Origin: Photorhabdus bodei
GTDB taxonomy: Bacteria; Pseudomonadota; Gammaproteobacteria; Enterobacterales; Enterobacteriaceae
NCBI RefSeq assembly: GCF_003287735.1
Contig: NZ_NSCM01000002.1
Location: 124,001-188,000 of the forward strand
DNA length: 64,000 bases
Reading direction: 5' to 3'
Shown piece by piece: positions 56,499-64,000 of the stretch. The stretch's first letter is position 1. Each line of letters begins with the position of its first letter. A model generated the notes under the pieces. That model made no database searches. It saw only the letters and a program-made list of their open reading frames with translations, and was not told the origin of the DNA. Position numbers and translations under genes: made by a program.

Positions 56499-56530
56499 AA
56501 AAAAACCAACCCTAACAGGTTGGTTTTTCT
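56499..56530. terminator. Terminator downstream of tRNA-Pro
   Basis: AAAAACCAACC-CTAACA-GGTTGGTTTTT, a perfect stem with T-runs on both strands, so it can serve the minus-strand tRNA and plus-strand transcripts. Confidence 0.85.
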
Positions 56531-56539
56531 AGGGAAATT

Positions 56540-56616
56540 TGGTCGGCATGATAGGATTTGAACCTACGACCCCCGACACCCCATGACGGTGCGCTACCAA
56601 GCTGCGCTACATGCCG
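56540..56616 (-). tRNA. tRNA-Pro (anticodon GGG)
   Basis: 77 bases including the encoded CCA. The minus strand reads CGGCATGTAGCGCAGCTTGG, then an anticodon arm with loop ATGGGGT, then GGTTCAAATCC and a 3' end CATGCCGACCA. The acceptor stem CGGCATG/CATGCCG is perfect. It closely resembles the enterobacterial proL tRNA. Accessory DNA ends here and core genes follow. Confidence 0.95.
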
Positions 56617-56691
56617 ATAATCCCTATTATAGTACTGATTTTTTATCTAAAAGCAAGCACTGAATTTTGTGACCGATTGATTTTTAAGCAT

Positions 56692-58431
56692 TTAGTTGGC
56701 TATAAAATGTTTAACCTCGGTTAGTATCTGTAACAGTTGTGCCAGATTGGGTTTAGCATCTTTGATTTCGTTGCCTTCCAGGTCATATAGGTGATAGTCA
56801 CCATTTTTATCCAAGAACAAGGTGTTTTCACTGGTTGTAATGATCAAGGAACCATCATCACCGGTAATTATCCACGGGTTATCACGCTGTGCTGCAAATA
56901 GATCTTCGCCTTGAGAATAATCATCAGGAGAATTGCTGACGTGCAACAAACGTTGCATTAATGTTGTCATGATGTCCTGATGGCTTGTCAGTTTACTAAT
57001 TGTCTGTGATGGTGTTCCTGGCCAATGAATCAGCAGTGGAACATGCATTTGAGCACGATTGAATCTGCCATTATTTATCCACTTAGGTGGATGTGTCGCG
57101 GCAAGTTCACTGTGTTCAGCGGTAATAACAATGACCGTATTGTTCAGTACATTTTTGTTTTTTAGTGTCTCTAGTACAGTATTAATCTGACCATCAAAAG
57201 CTGCGGTATTTCCTACTGCATCTGCTTTATCCAAGCCACTTAGCCTCAAGAAGGAGAACCAAGGAGCGTTAGTATTGGGTAAATTCAGCCATTGCTGCCA
57301 TTGTTCGACGGTGAGTTGGTTGCTTTGGTTGACCTCAATAGGTAATGAATAGTCGGAAAGTAATGCATGACGATAAAGCGGAGTGTCAAATCCCACGGAA
57401 GAGAATAGGCCAAATTGATATCCCTGATGAGTCAGGGCATTAATCAGCGCTGATGATTTACGTCCAGCCAGTATTCCATCCAGATAACCAGAAGAAATGC
57501 CATAAAACAACCCGAATAAGGCAGTATCATTTTGAATCCCGGTGCTGAAATGTTGATTAAACTGAATGTTGGTTTCTCTGAAATGAGAGAGCACAGGCAT
57601 ATTCTCGGTAATATCTTCATTATCCAGCTTATCAGCTACCAGTATTAACAGGTTGTATCCGCTTCCTTTATTCAGATAAGTCAGATCATTAAGTGGATAT
57701 TCCACTGTCAGCGCAGCAGGATCACCCTGTTGCATAAGGCGGCGCTGATATTCTTGTTGATCCAGCAAACCATGTTTTTCAAGAAATTTACGCGCTGTCA
57801 TTGGATAGGAGAGCGGTAGGTTGGAACGTTGCATGGTGATCGGACGATAAAAATTAGCGTCAGCCCAGATATACATCAGATGGGAAGCGACAAAGGCCAA
57901 AATAAGGACGGCAGCCAGTGGCTTACCAAATCGTTGCCGATTCAGGCTGCGTAGTTTCTGCCAACTCCAGGTGCCAAATAACATCTGTATCAGAAAAATG
58001 ACCGGGATACAGATGAACATTAGCTGCCATTCTCGCGCCAGTTCCCCTTGATCAGGATTGATGACTAAATCCCAAACTAAAGGTGTAAGGTGAAGGTGGA
58101 AACGGTTGTATATGGCAATATCGAATATTAACAGTGTCAGTCCGGCAGTAGCGAAAATGGCTGAAAGAAACCTGAGCAGGCGCTGCGACATGGAAATAAA
58201 TGTCAGTGGAAACAGAACCAGCAAATAAGCAGCAAAAACAATAAAACTAAAGTGCCCCAGCCAACTAGCCAGAGCATAAACCCGACCGAATAGTGAACCC
58301 GGCCAGTCAGAAACAAATAGATAACGACTACCCAGTCCAAGGCTGAGCAGGATGTTAAACAGGGCAAACCAGTGCCCCCAGCTAATCATCTGGGAAACTT
58401 TTTCACGATAACGCTGACGGCTAGTCACCAT
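56692..58431 (-). CDS. yejM: Inner-membrane sulfatase-like protein controlling LPS (YejM/PbgA/LapC)
   Basis: 579 residues. Five transmembrane helices occupy about residues 15-190 (WFALFNILLSLGLGSRYLF; FSFIVFAAYLLVLFPLTFI; and so on), followed by a periplasmic alkaline-phosphatase-fold domain (LLILVADKLDNEDITENMPV; NDTALFGLFYGISSGYLDGI; HVPLLIHWPGTPSQTISKLT). YejM senses lipid A and restrains FtsH/LapB degradation of LpxC. The upstream yejL is in the usual order. Confidence 0.95.
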   Translation of the reverse strand: MVTSRQRYREKVSQMISWGHWFALFNILLSLGLGSRYLFVSDWPGSLFGRVYALASWLGHFSFIVFAAYLLVLFPLTFISMSQRLLRFLSAIFATAGLTLLIFDIAIYNRFHLHLTPLVWDLVINPDQGELAREWQLMFICIPVIFLIQMLFGTWSWQKLRSLNRQRFGKPLAAVLILAFVASHLMYIWADANFYRPITMQRSNLPLSYPMTARKFLEKHGLLDQQEYQRRLMQQGDPAALTVEYPLNDLTYLNKGSGYNLLILVADKLDNEDITENMPVLSHFRETNIQFNQHFSTGIQNDTALFGLFYGISSGYLDGILAGRKSSALINALTHQGYQFGLFSSVGFDTPLYRHALLSDYSLPIEVNQSNQLTVEQWQQWLNLPNTNAPWFSFLRLSGLDKADAVGNTAAFDGQINTVLETLKNKNVLNNTVIVITAEHSELAATHPPKWINNGRFNRAQMHVPLLIHWPGTPSQTISKLTSHQDIMTTLMQRLLHVSNSPDDYSQGEDLFAAQRDNPWIITGDDGSLIITTSENTLFLDKNGDYHLYDLEGNEIKDAKPNLAQLLQILTEVKHFIAN

Positions 58432-58463
58432 ATTTTGTTTACGTTGTGGTCTTTAGTTAAAAA

Positions 58464-58691
58464 TTAATGGGCTTTATCTTCGTTTACGGAAGATTTAAGC
58501 GCGTGTGCAAACGAGTCAGCAATATGTCCGCGCTGTGCAGGAGATATACTCGTATTGATTAAATTTGTCACCATATTGCCCAGCACCATTAGAGAAAGGT
58601 CTGTCGGGGTACGGTTTCTTTCCAGAACACTGACGAGTTCTGTTAATAAACGTTCAACGTGTTCGTCACTGTAACGAGATGACTGTGGCAT
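58464..58691 (-). CDS. yejL: UPF0352 protein YejL
   Basis: 75 residues: [40 protein letters not shown] and [20 protein letters not shown] match YejL (DUF1414). Small helical protein of unknown function, always linked to yejM/yejK in enterics. Confidence 0.95.
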   Translation of the reverse strand: MPQSSRYSDEHVERLLTELVSVLERNRTPTDLSLMVLGNMVTNLINTSISPAQRGHIADSFAHALKSSVNEDKAH

Positions 58692-58961
58692 AGATTTAAA
58701 CTTCCTGAACTAACAAAGCACATTATCTTACCGTATAGATGCGTGATTTTCTGCTCTTTTGTGGCAAATTAATTTACGGTTAAGATTATGTTGCAGTAAT
58801 AGCCTACTTTTAGCAATTTTTTGATATCTGTCAGCAAATTATAGTTGGTGGCAGATGATGAAATGTTATTTTTTTTGGGGGTTTTTTATTGCAGTCGTTT
58901 GTTATCGGTGTTTGAATGCGTGTTTAAAAATGCGTGAAGTCAGCCGAAAGGAGTAGAAAGA

Positions 58962-59966
58962 ATGAGTCTGCAAATAGACCAGATTGCCTTGCATCAATTA
59001 ATCAAGCGTGATGAACAGACATTAGATGTCGTGCTGCGTGATTCTTTGCTCGCCACCGATCAAGTGGTGGAAGATATGATGGCTGAATTACACCGAGTAT
59101 ACAGCGCAAAAAGTAAAGCTTACGGCTTATTTAATGAAGATAGTGAATTGGCGGAAGCACTCAGACATCAGCGTAAAGGTGATGAAGATTTTCTTGGGTT
59201 CAGTCGTGCAGCAACGGCACGTTTGAGGGATGAACTGGCAAAATATCCGTTTGCCGAGGGAGGGACGGTCCTGTTTTGTCAGTATCGCTATCTGGCGGTA
59301 GAGTATTTATTGATTGCCGTACTTAATAGCTGTAACAGTATGTCTGTTAACGATAATCTGGATTTAAATACTACGCATTATCTGGATATTCCTCATGCAG
59401 ATATTGTTGCTCGCATAGATTTGACGGAGTGGGAGGCTAATCCTGAATCAAGCCGTTATTTAACATTCCTGAAAGGCCGGGTAGGGCGTAAAGTTTCAGA
59501 TTTCTTTATGGATTTTCTCGCTGCTAGTGAAGGTATGAATGCTAAAGTTCAGAATAAAGGTCTGTTACAAGCAGTTGATGATTATTGTGAATCTGGTGAG
59601 CTTGATAAGAATGAGCGTCAAGCCTATCGTCAGCAAGTATACAGCTATTGTAATGAACAATTGCAGGCGGGAGAGGAAATAGAAATTAAGGCGTTGTCTC
59701 AGGCATTACCCTCGTTTGGAGAACAGAATTTTCAGCAGTTTTCTCAGGAACAAGGATATGAGCTGGAAGAGAGTTTTCCGGCTGATCGCAGTACGTTACG
59801 CCAGTTGACTAAATTTGCCGGTAGTGGTGGCGGATTAACAATCAATTTTGATGCAATGTTATTTGGTGAAAGAATTTTTTGGGATCCGGCAACGGATACT
59901 TTAACTATTAAAGGCACGCCGCCAAATTTACGAGATCAGTTACAGCGTCATCGTGGTGGTCATTGA
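58962..59966 (+). CDS. yejK: Nucleoid-associated protein NdpA/YejK
   Basis: 334 residues: [80 protein letters not shown]. Full-length YejK, which binds the nucleoid and has been linked to topoisomerase function. AAGGAG lies before the ATG. Divergent from yejL. Confidence 0.96.
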   Translation: MSLQIDQIALHQLIKRDEQTLDVVLRDSLLATDQVVEDMMAELHRVYSAKSKAYGLFNEDSELAEALRHQRKGDEDFLGFSRAATARLRDELAKYPFAEGGTVLFCQYRYLAVEYLLIAVLNSCNSMSVNDNLDLNTTHYLDIPHADIVARIDLTEWEANPESSRYLTFLKGRVGRKVSDFFMDFLAASEGMNAKVQNKGLLQAVDDYCESGELDKNERQAYRQQVYSYCNEQLQAGEEIEIKALSQALPSFGEQNFQQFSQEQGYELEESFPADRSTLRQLTKFAGSGGGLTINFDAMLFGERIFWDPATDTLTIKGTPPNLRDQLQRHRGGH

Positions 59967-59978
59967 TGCTAAGAAATA

Positions 59979-60004
59979 AATAACGCCGCAAATGCGGCGT
60001 TATT
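59979..60004. terminator. Bidirectional terminator between yejK and rplY
   Basis: AATAACGCCGC-AAAT-GCGGCGTTATT is a perfect 11-bp stem between convergent genes. Confidence 0.88.
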
Positions 60005-60038
60005 TACTCGGCGTCCCGAAAAGCTCGGCTGTGGCTAA

Positions 60039-60323
60039 TTAAGCACGCAGGAAGTCAATGTGCGTCAGTTTTGGCTTAAACGGATGGCGCTGTACAGCCT
60101 GCACTTTAACTTTAGTTTCTTTACCGTCGATAACCAAGGTCAGAACTTCGCTATAAAATTCAGCTTGGTGTTCCATATTGATAACCAGATCATGATTCAG
60201 TTCAATAGAAACTGGTTCTTGGTTGCCACCGTATACGATAGCTGGGAACTTGTTAGTTCTGCGCAGGCGGCGGCTCGCACCTTTGCCCTGCTCTTTACGT
60301 ACTTCTGCATTAATAGTAAACAT
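60039..60323 (-). CDS. rplY: 50S ribosomal protein L25
   Basis: 94 residues, the short enteric form: [52 protein letters not shown]. It binds 5S rRNA. GAAGAG precedes the ATG. Confidence 0.97.
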   Translation of the reverse strand: MFTINAEVRKEQGKGASRRLRRTNKFPAIVYGGNQEPVSIELNHDLVINMEHQAEFYSEVLTLVIDGKETKVKVQAVQRHPFKPKLTHIDFLRA

Positions 60324-60495
60324 TATTTTTTCTCTTCAAGAAGAAAATAAATCCTGCTACAGGCGACCCAGCGGCAGGTTCGAGATTTGGCTTAACATTT
60401 AACATAGTAACTAACATAGTAACACCGTGTTAAGCGGGCGGCATTCTAGCGAAAAATGGCAGTTACAGCAAATGGAATAGGTCAATCTGAACCTA

Positions 60496-60540
60496 TTAAT
60501 ACAATTCATTTTAATACAATTCATTTTAATACAATTCATC
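60496..60540. repeat. Three tandem 15-bp repeats at the radD 3' end
   Basis: TTAATACAATTCATT occurs three times in a row (last copy ends ATC). The third contains the radD stop and the last codons DELY, so the repeat arose by slippage duplication of the gene end. Confidence 0.85.
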
Positions 60541-62283
60541 TGCTCGTCGAAAACGCCCTTGGTAATTAAAGATCTTTTCACGAATTTGCCAGAATCGGCC
60601 TTTTTTACGGGCGACAACAAAATCTGGATGGCGTAATAAAGATTGCCGGCGAACGATATCTGAGGCGGTTTTCCAGTCAAAAGGTATTGCCGGGGCACGT
60701 TGATGCTGACGGAGAAATTGGTGCTCAAAGGCTAGTCGTTGGGCAGGGGTTGTCAGCCGAAAGCGTTCCGAAACATCAGCACCATCTTCATCGTAATAGA
60801 TGATTTTCAGACATTCGCCTTTACTGTCAGTTTCAGAGATGAGTTGCATGCCACCACAACGCAGTACCAGTGCATCTTTGAGCTTCAATGCGGCTTTCAA
60901 CATATCGTCGGGATCAACCAGCACTTCCTGGCAACTGTGGCAACGCCGCGCTGCAATATCATTTTCTGCATTGCAATGAGGGCAGAGTTTAAAACGAAAG
61001 CGGAACTCACATTGATGGCGTTTGCCGCATTGATCCTTTTCCCAACCCTGACAGCGGCGGCCGAAGTGTTCAATAATTTCACCGTCGGAGGTGCATTTTC
61101 CCCAAAATAGATTAGCGAAGTTACAGATAGGGCAGAATACTTGAACCGGTTGGCTCTGTTTATCCGGTTTATTGCTGCCAACTTCTGGTGTGTAGAGATC
61201 GTGAGGATTTCCTGCATAATCGAGAATTAGGCAATCTTTTTTGCCGGGAAATAATCGTAAACCCCGACCGATAATTTGCTGATATAAACTGACGGATTCA
61301 GTAGGGCGTAAAATAGCTATCAGATCAACATGGGGAGCGTCAAATCCAGTTGTCAATACGGCGACGTTAACCATATAGCGCAATTGCTGAGTTTTAAAGG
61401 CTTCGATAAACAGATCACGATCAGCGGTTGATGTATCAGAACTGACTAATGCAGCTTGGCCGGAAGGGAGTAATTGAAAAATCTCTTTGGCATGTTCGAC
61501 AGTTGCGGCAAAAAGCATAACACCTTTGCGATCAGCGGAATATTCAATAACCTGTCTGATAATATGGGGGGTGATGCGTTTTTGTCGTTTGATTTCGTGA
61601 TTTAAATCAGTTTCATTGAAGATGCCTTGCTGACTAGAGCGAACTTGGCTGAAATCATATTGCATAACGGGCATATCTAGCCGTTTTGGCGGGACTAGGA
61701 AACCGTGTTTAATCATATAACGCAGGGGCAATTCATAGATGCAATCACGAAAAAAACGACTTTCATCACCACGGATCATGCCGTGATAGTGATATTGATA
61801 TATCCAGCCGATAGCCAGTCTGTAAGGTGTCGCCGTTAAGCCAAGAATACGTAGTTGTGGATTATTTTGCCGAAGGTGATGAATAATTTGCTGATATTGG
61901 CTGTTTTCATCATCACTAATACGGTGGCATTCATCAATTATCAGCAAAGAGAATTGATTGTCAAAATATTCAAGATTACGGGCAACAGATTGTACACTGC
62001 CAAACACCACCTTGCCTGTGCTTTGCTTCTGCTGCAATCCCGCGGAAAAAATATCTGCTGGTAAACCGTATGCGCAGTATTTGCTGTAATTCTGTACAAC
62101 TAATTCTTTTACATGAGCCAATACTAATACTCTCCCGCGAGCTAATTTTGCCAGTTCAGCAATAACCAGGCTTTTACCTGCTCCAGTTGGTAACACAATG
62201 ACCGCGGGCTCATGATGGTGCCGGAAATGATTGACGGTGGCATCCACGGCTTCTTGCTGATAGGGACGTAAAGTAAAAGTCAT
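60526..62283 (-). CDS. radD: DNA-repair helicase-like ATPase RadD (YejH)
   Basis: 585 residues from ATG at 62283. Superfamily 2: [20 protein letters not shown] (Walker A), [14 protein letters not shown] (Walker B), [30 protein letters not shown] zinc-finger region with [26 protein letters not shown] and CHSCQEV lies near residues 380-450. RadD acts in recombination intermediate processing with RecA. Confidence 0.95.
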   Translation of the reverse strand: MTFTLRPYQQEAVDATVNHFRHHHEPAVIVLPTGAGKSLVIAELAKLARGRVLVLAHVKELVVQNYSKYCAYGLPADIFSAGLQQKQSTGKVVFGSVQSVARNLEYFDNQFSLLIIDECHRISDDENSQYQQIIHHLRQNNPQLRILGLTATPYRLAIGWIYQYHYHGMIRGDESRFFRDCIYELPLRYMIKHGFLVPPKRLDMPVMQYDFSQVRSSQQGIFNETDLNHEIKRQKRITPHIIRQVIEYSADRKGVMLFAATVEHAKEIFQLLPSGQAALVSSDTSTADRDLFIEAFKTQQLRYMVNVAVLTTGFDAPHVDLIAILRPTESVSLYQQIIGRGLRLFPGKKDCLILDYAGNPHDLYTPEVGSNKPDKQSQPVQVFCPICNFANLFWGKCTSDGEIIEHFGRRCQGWEKDQCGKRHQCEFRFRFKLCPHCNAENDIAARRCHSCQEVLVDPDDMLKAALKLKDALVLRCGGMQLISETDSKGECLKIIYYDEDGADVSERFRLTTPAQRLAFEHQFLRQHQRAPAIPFDWKTASDIVRRQSLLRHPDFVVARKKGRFWQIREKIFNYQGRFRRADELY

Positions 62284-62572
62284 AATTGTTTCGCAACCGA
62301 AAAATATTCGCAAAAGAGTAACATTTTCCTTATCAATTTTCTGTGGACAGAAGTCAAAGTAAGATAATTATCTGATTGAGTGAAACTATGACTGGTTATA
62401 ATAAATAGATAATTGTTGTTTATAGTAAACATAGTTATGATTAGCTTTGAAATCTTTTGGGTTCATTTCATATCTTCTTTTTTGGTGGCTCTGTGTTGTA
62501 GTGCCGAGGTAGTGCCAAAATAGTAGAGGATCACGTTCATTTTTAAATTAATTAATATAGGTGTCTTCATCC

Positions 62573-63274
62573 ATGCGATTGGATAAATTTTTGTCACAAC
62601 AGCTTGGTATCAGTCGGAATGACGTAGGGCGTGAGTTGCGTGCGGGGCGTATCACTGTTGATGATGAGATTGTAAAAACGGGAGCTTATAAATTAACTCC
62701 AGAGCAACAGGTTATGTTTGATGGTTCATTATTGGAACAGCAGCAAGGACCTCGTTATTTTATGCTAAATAAACCACAGGGGTATGTCTGTTCCACCGAT
62801 GATCCGATAAATCCAACGGTGCTCTATTTTATTGATGAGCCGGTAGCGCATAAATTACATACCGCGGGTAGGTTGGATATGGATACTACGGGTCTGGTTT
62901 TGCTAACTGATGATGGCCAATGGTCTCACCGTATTACTTCCCCGAAACATCATTGTAAAAAAACATATCTAGTCACACTTGAATGTCCAGTTGCAGCAGA
63001 GACGGCAGATAAATTTCTTGCAGGTGTGCAACTTAATGGTGAAAAAACAGTGACAAAACCCGCCCAGCTGGAAATTCTGGAGCCTCAAGTAGCCCGTCTG
63101 ACGATTAGTGAAGGGCGTTATCATCAGGTAAAACGTATGTTTGCAGCGGTAGGTAATCGGGTAACCTCGCTTCATCGTGAGCGAATCGGTGAAATCATCT
63201 TAGCTCCTGAACTGGAGCCAGGAGAGTACCGATCATTAACTGAGCAAGAAATTGCCAGTGTCACTCTTCTTTAA
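62573..63274 (+). CDS. rsuA: 16S rRNA pseudouridine(516) synthase
   Basis: 233 residues from ATG at 62573 (a GTG at 62561 is less likely). S4 domain [20 protein letters not shown], then the catalytic [18 protein letters not shown] with Asp102, and [20 protein letters not shown]. Full length. Confidence 0.96.
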   Translation: MRLDKFLSQQLGISRNDVGRELRAGRITVDDEIVKTGAYKLTPEQQVMFDGSLLEQQQGPRYFMLNKPQGYVCSTDDPINPTVLYFIDEPVAHKLHTAGRLDMDTTGLVLLTDDGQWSHRITSPKHHCKKTYLVTLECPVAAETADKFLAGVQLNGEKTVTKPAQLEILEPQVARLTISEGRYHQVKRMFAAVGNRVTSLHRERIGEIILAPELEPGEYRSLTEQEIASVTLL

Positions 63275-63317
63275 TTCTGGTTTTAGTTAATTATTTTAAA
63301 TTATTGGAGCAATATAC

Positions 63318-64000
63318 GTGCAACAACAACGATCATCCTATTTGGGACTGATTTTAATCCTTGGGCTACTTTCTATGTTAATGCCCCTTGCCATTGATAT
63401 GTATTTGCCGAGTTTGCCGACTGTTGCCGAGGATTTCGGTGTAGGTAACGGACAGGTTCAGATGACGCTGAGCAGTTATATTCTTGGTTTTGCCATCGGT
63501 CAGATGGTATATGGTCCAATGGCTGACAGTTTGGGGCGTAAGCCGGTTATTCTGGGTGGGGTTACTGTATTTGCTCTAGCTTCATCTGCGTGTGCAATGG
63601 TTCAGAATATCGATGATTTTATTTATATGCGCTTTTTGCATGGATTCTCCGCCGCAGCAGCGGGTGTTGTCATTAATGCGCTAATGCGAGATCTGTTCAC
63701 CAAAGACGAATTCTCGCGTAGCATGTCTTTTGTGATATTGGTAATGACCATTGCCCCATTAATTGCTCCAATTCTTGGTGGCATGATAATGATTTGGTTC
63801 ACTTGGCATGCGATTTTCTGGAGTATTGCGGTGGCTTCTGTTATTGCTGTATTCCTTGTCGCTTTCTTTATAAAAGAGACTTTGCCAAAAGAAAAAAGAC
63901 AAAAATTTCATCTTCGTACAACCGTAAGCCAGTTTATTATGTTATTTCGCCAGCGTCGTGTATTTTGCTACATGCTTGCCAGCGGTTTTTCATTTGCGGG
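63318..64000 (+). CDS. bcr: Bcr/CflA-family multidrug efflux transporter (C-terminus outside window)
   Basis: 227 codons from a GTG at 63318 (TTGGAGC upstream), open at the right edge. [37 protein letters not shown] (the major-facilitator loop 2-3 motif), [20 protein letters not shown] and [12 protein letters not shown] are typical of Bcr. Proton-driven drug efflux. rsuA-bcr adjacency is standard in enterics. Confidence 0.93.
   Translation, partial: MQQQRSSYLGLILILGLLSMLMPLAIDMYLPSLPTVAEDFGVGNGQVQMTLSSYILGFAIGQMVYGPMADSLGRKPVILGGVTVFALASSACAMVQNIDDFIYMRFLHGFSAAAAGVVINALMRDLFTKDEFSRSMSFVILVMTIAPLIAPILGGMIMIWFTWHAIFWSIAVASVIAVFLVAFFIKETLPKEKRQKFHLRTTVSQFIMLFRQRRVFCYMLASGFSFA

Overview
The window looks like a chromosomal segment of an enteric insect or nematode symbiont of the Photorhabdus/Xenorhabdus type (Morganellaceae). 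This is inferred from dense ERIC repeats (ten copies), an orphan type VI hcp-effector island, arrays of tail-fibre genes, many toxin-antitoxin modules, and a typical enterobacterial block yejM-yejL / yejK / rplY / radD / rsuA / bcr at the right end. No database search was possible, so the genus is an inference.

Layout. 0-2.3 kb: two LPS-type glycosyltransferases (GT2, cut by the window edge, and GT25). 2.3-2.9 kb: a dead hicA/hicB pair. 3.1-6.6 kb: an orphan, apparently invertible tail-fibre cassette, with two fibre C-terminal genes each paired with a tfa chaperone, in opposite directions and bounded by inverted sites like those of the Gin/Cin invertases. 6.6-10.1 kb: debris (a decapitated secreted protein, IS ends, an XhlA-like membrane protein) around an intact higBA module. 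10.1-12.7 kb: a secreted trypsin-like protease and a DmsD-type chaperone with a perfect FNR box upstream.

13.1-42.4 kb is a near-complete anaerobic adenosylcobalamin regulon interrupted by accessory DNA. A cobalamin riboswitch leads into cbiABCDETFGHJKL, then cbiP-cobU-cobS, then (after an opposing higBA module) cobC-cobT. After a 4.9-kb AT-rich island come eutABC (minus strand; adenosylcobalamin-dependent ethanolamine ammonia-lyase and its reactivase), then cobA (SUMT), cobD, pduX, a stand-alone CysG N-terminal domain and a BtuR-like protein with an altered active site. Together these cover uroporphyrinogen III to cobalamin plus one B12-dependent consumer. The cobalt transporter cbiMNQO is absent between cbiL and cbiP.

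The 29.4-34.2 kb island carries hcp, a DUF4225-like effector split by an ERIC insertion whose exact removal restores the reading frame, three tandem membrane immunity-like genes (one frameshifted), and on both sides members of a ~100-residue protein family with a shared leader.

42.8-51.6 kb holds two YadA-like head/neck proteins that lack both a signal peptide and a membrane anchor, followed by four paralogous tail-fibre genes with a conserved N-terminal domain and leader but different C-termini (one fused to tfa, one with a tfa remnant, one with an intact tfa). No other tail genes are present. 52-56.4 kb: an 817-bp near-identical direct duplication of an LprI-like/DUF4431-like gene bracketing a Bro-N antirepressor, dinJ-yafQ and IS debris, then a HicB-like gene and a damaged HicA. 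56.5 kb to the end: tRNA-Pro and core housekeeping genes.
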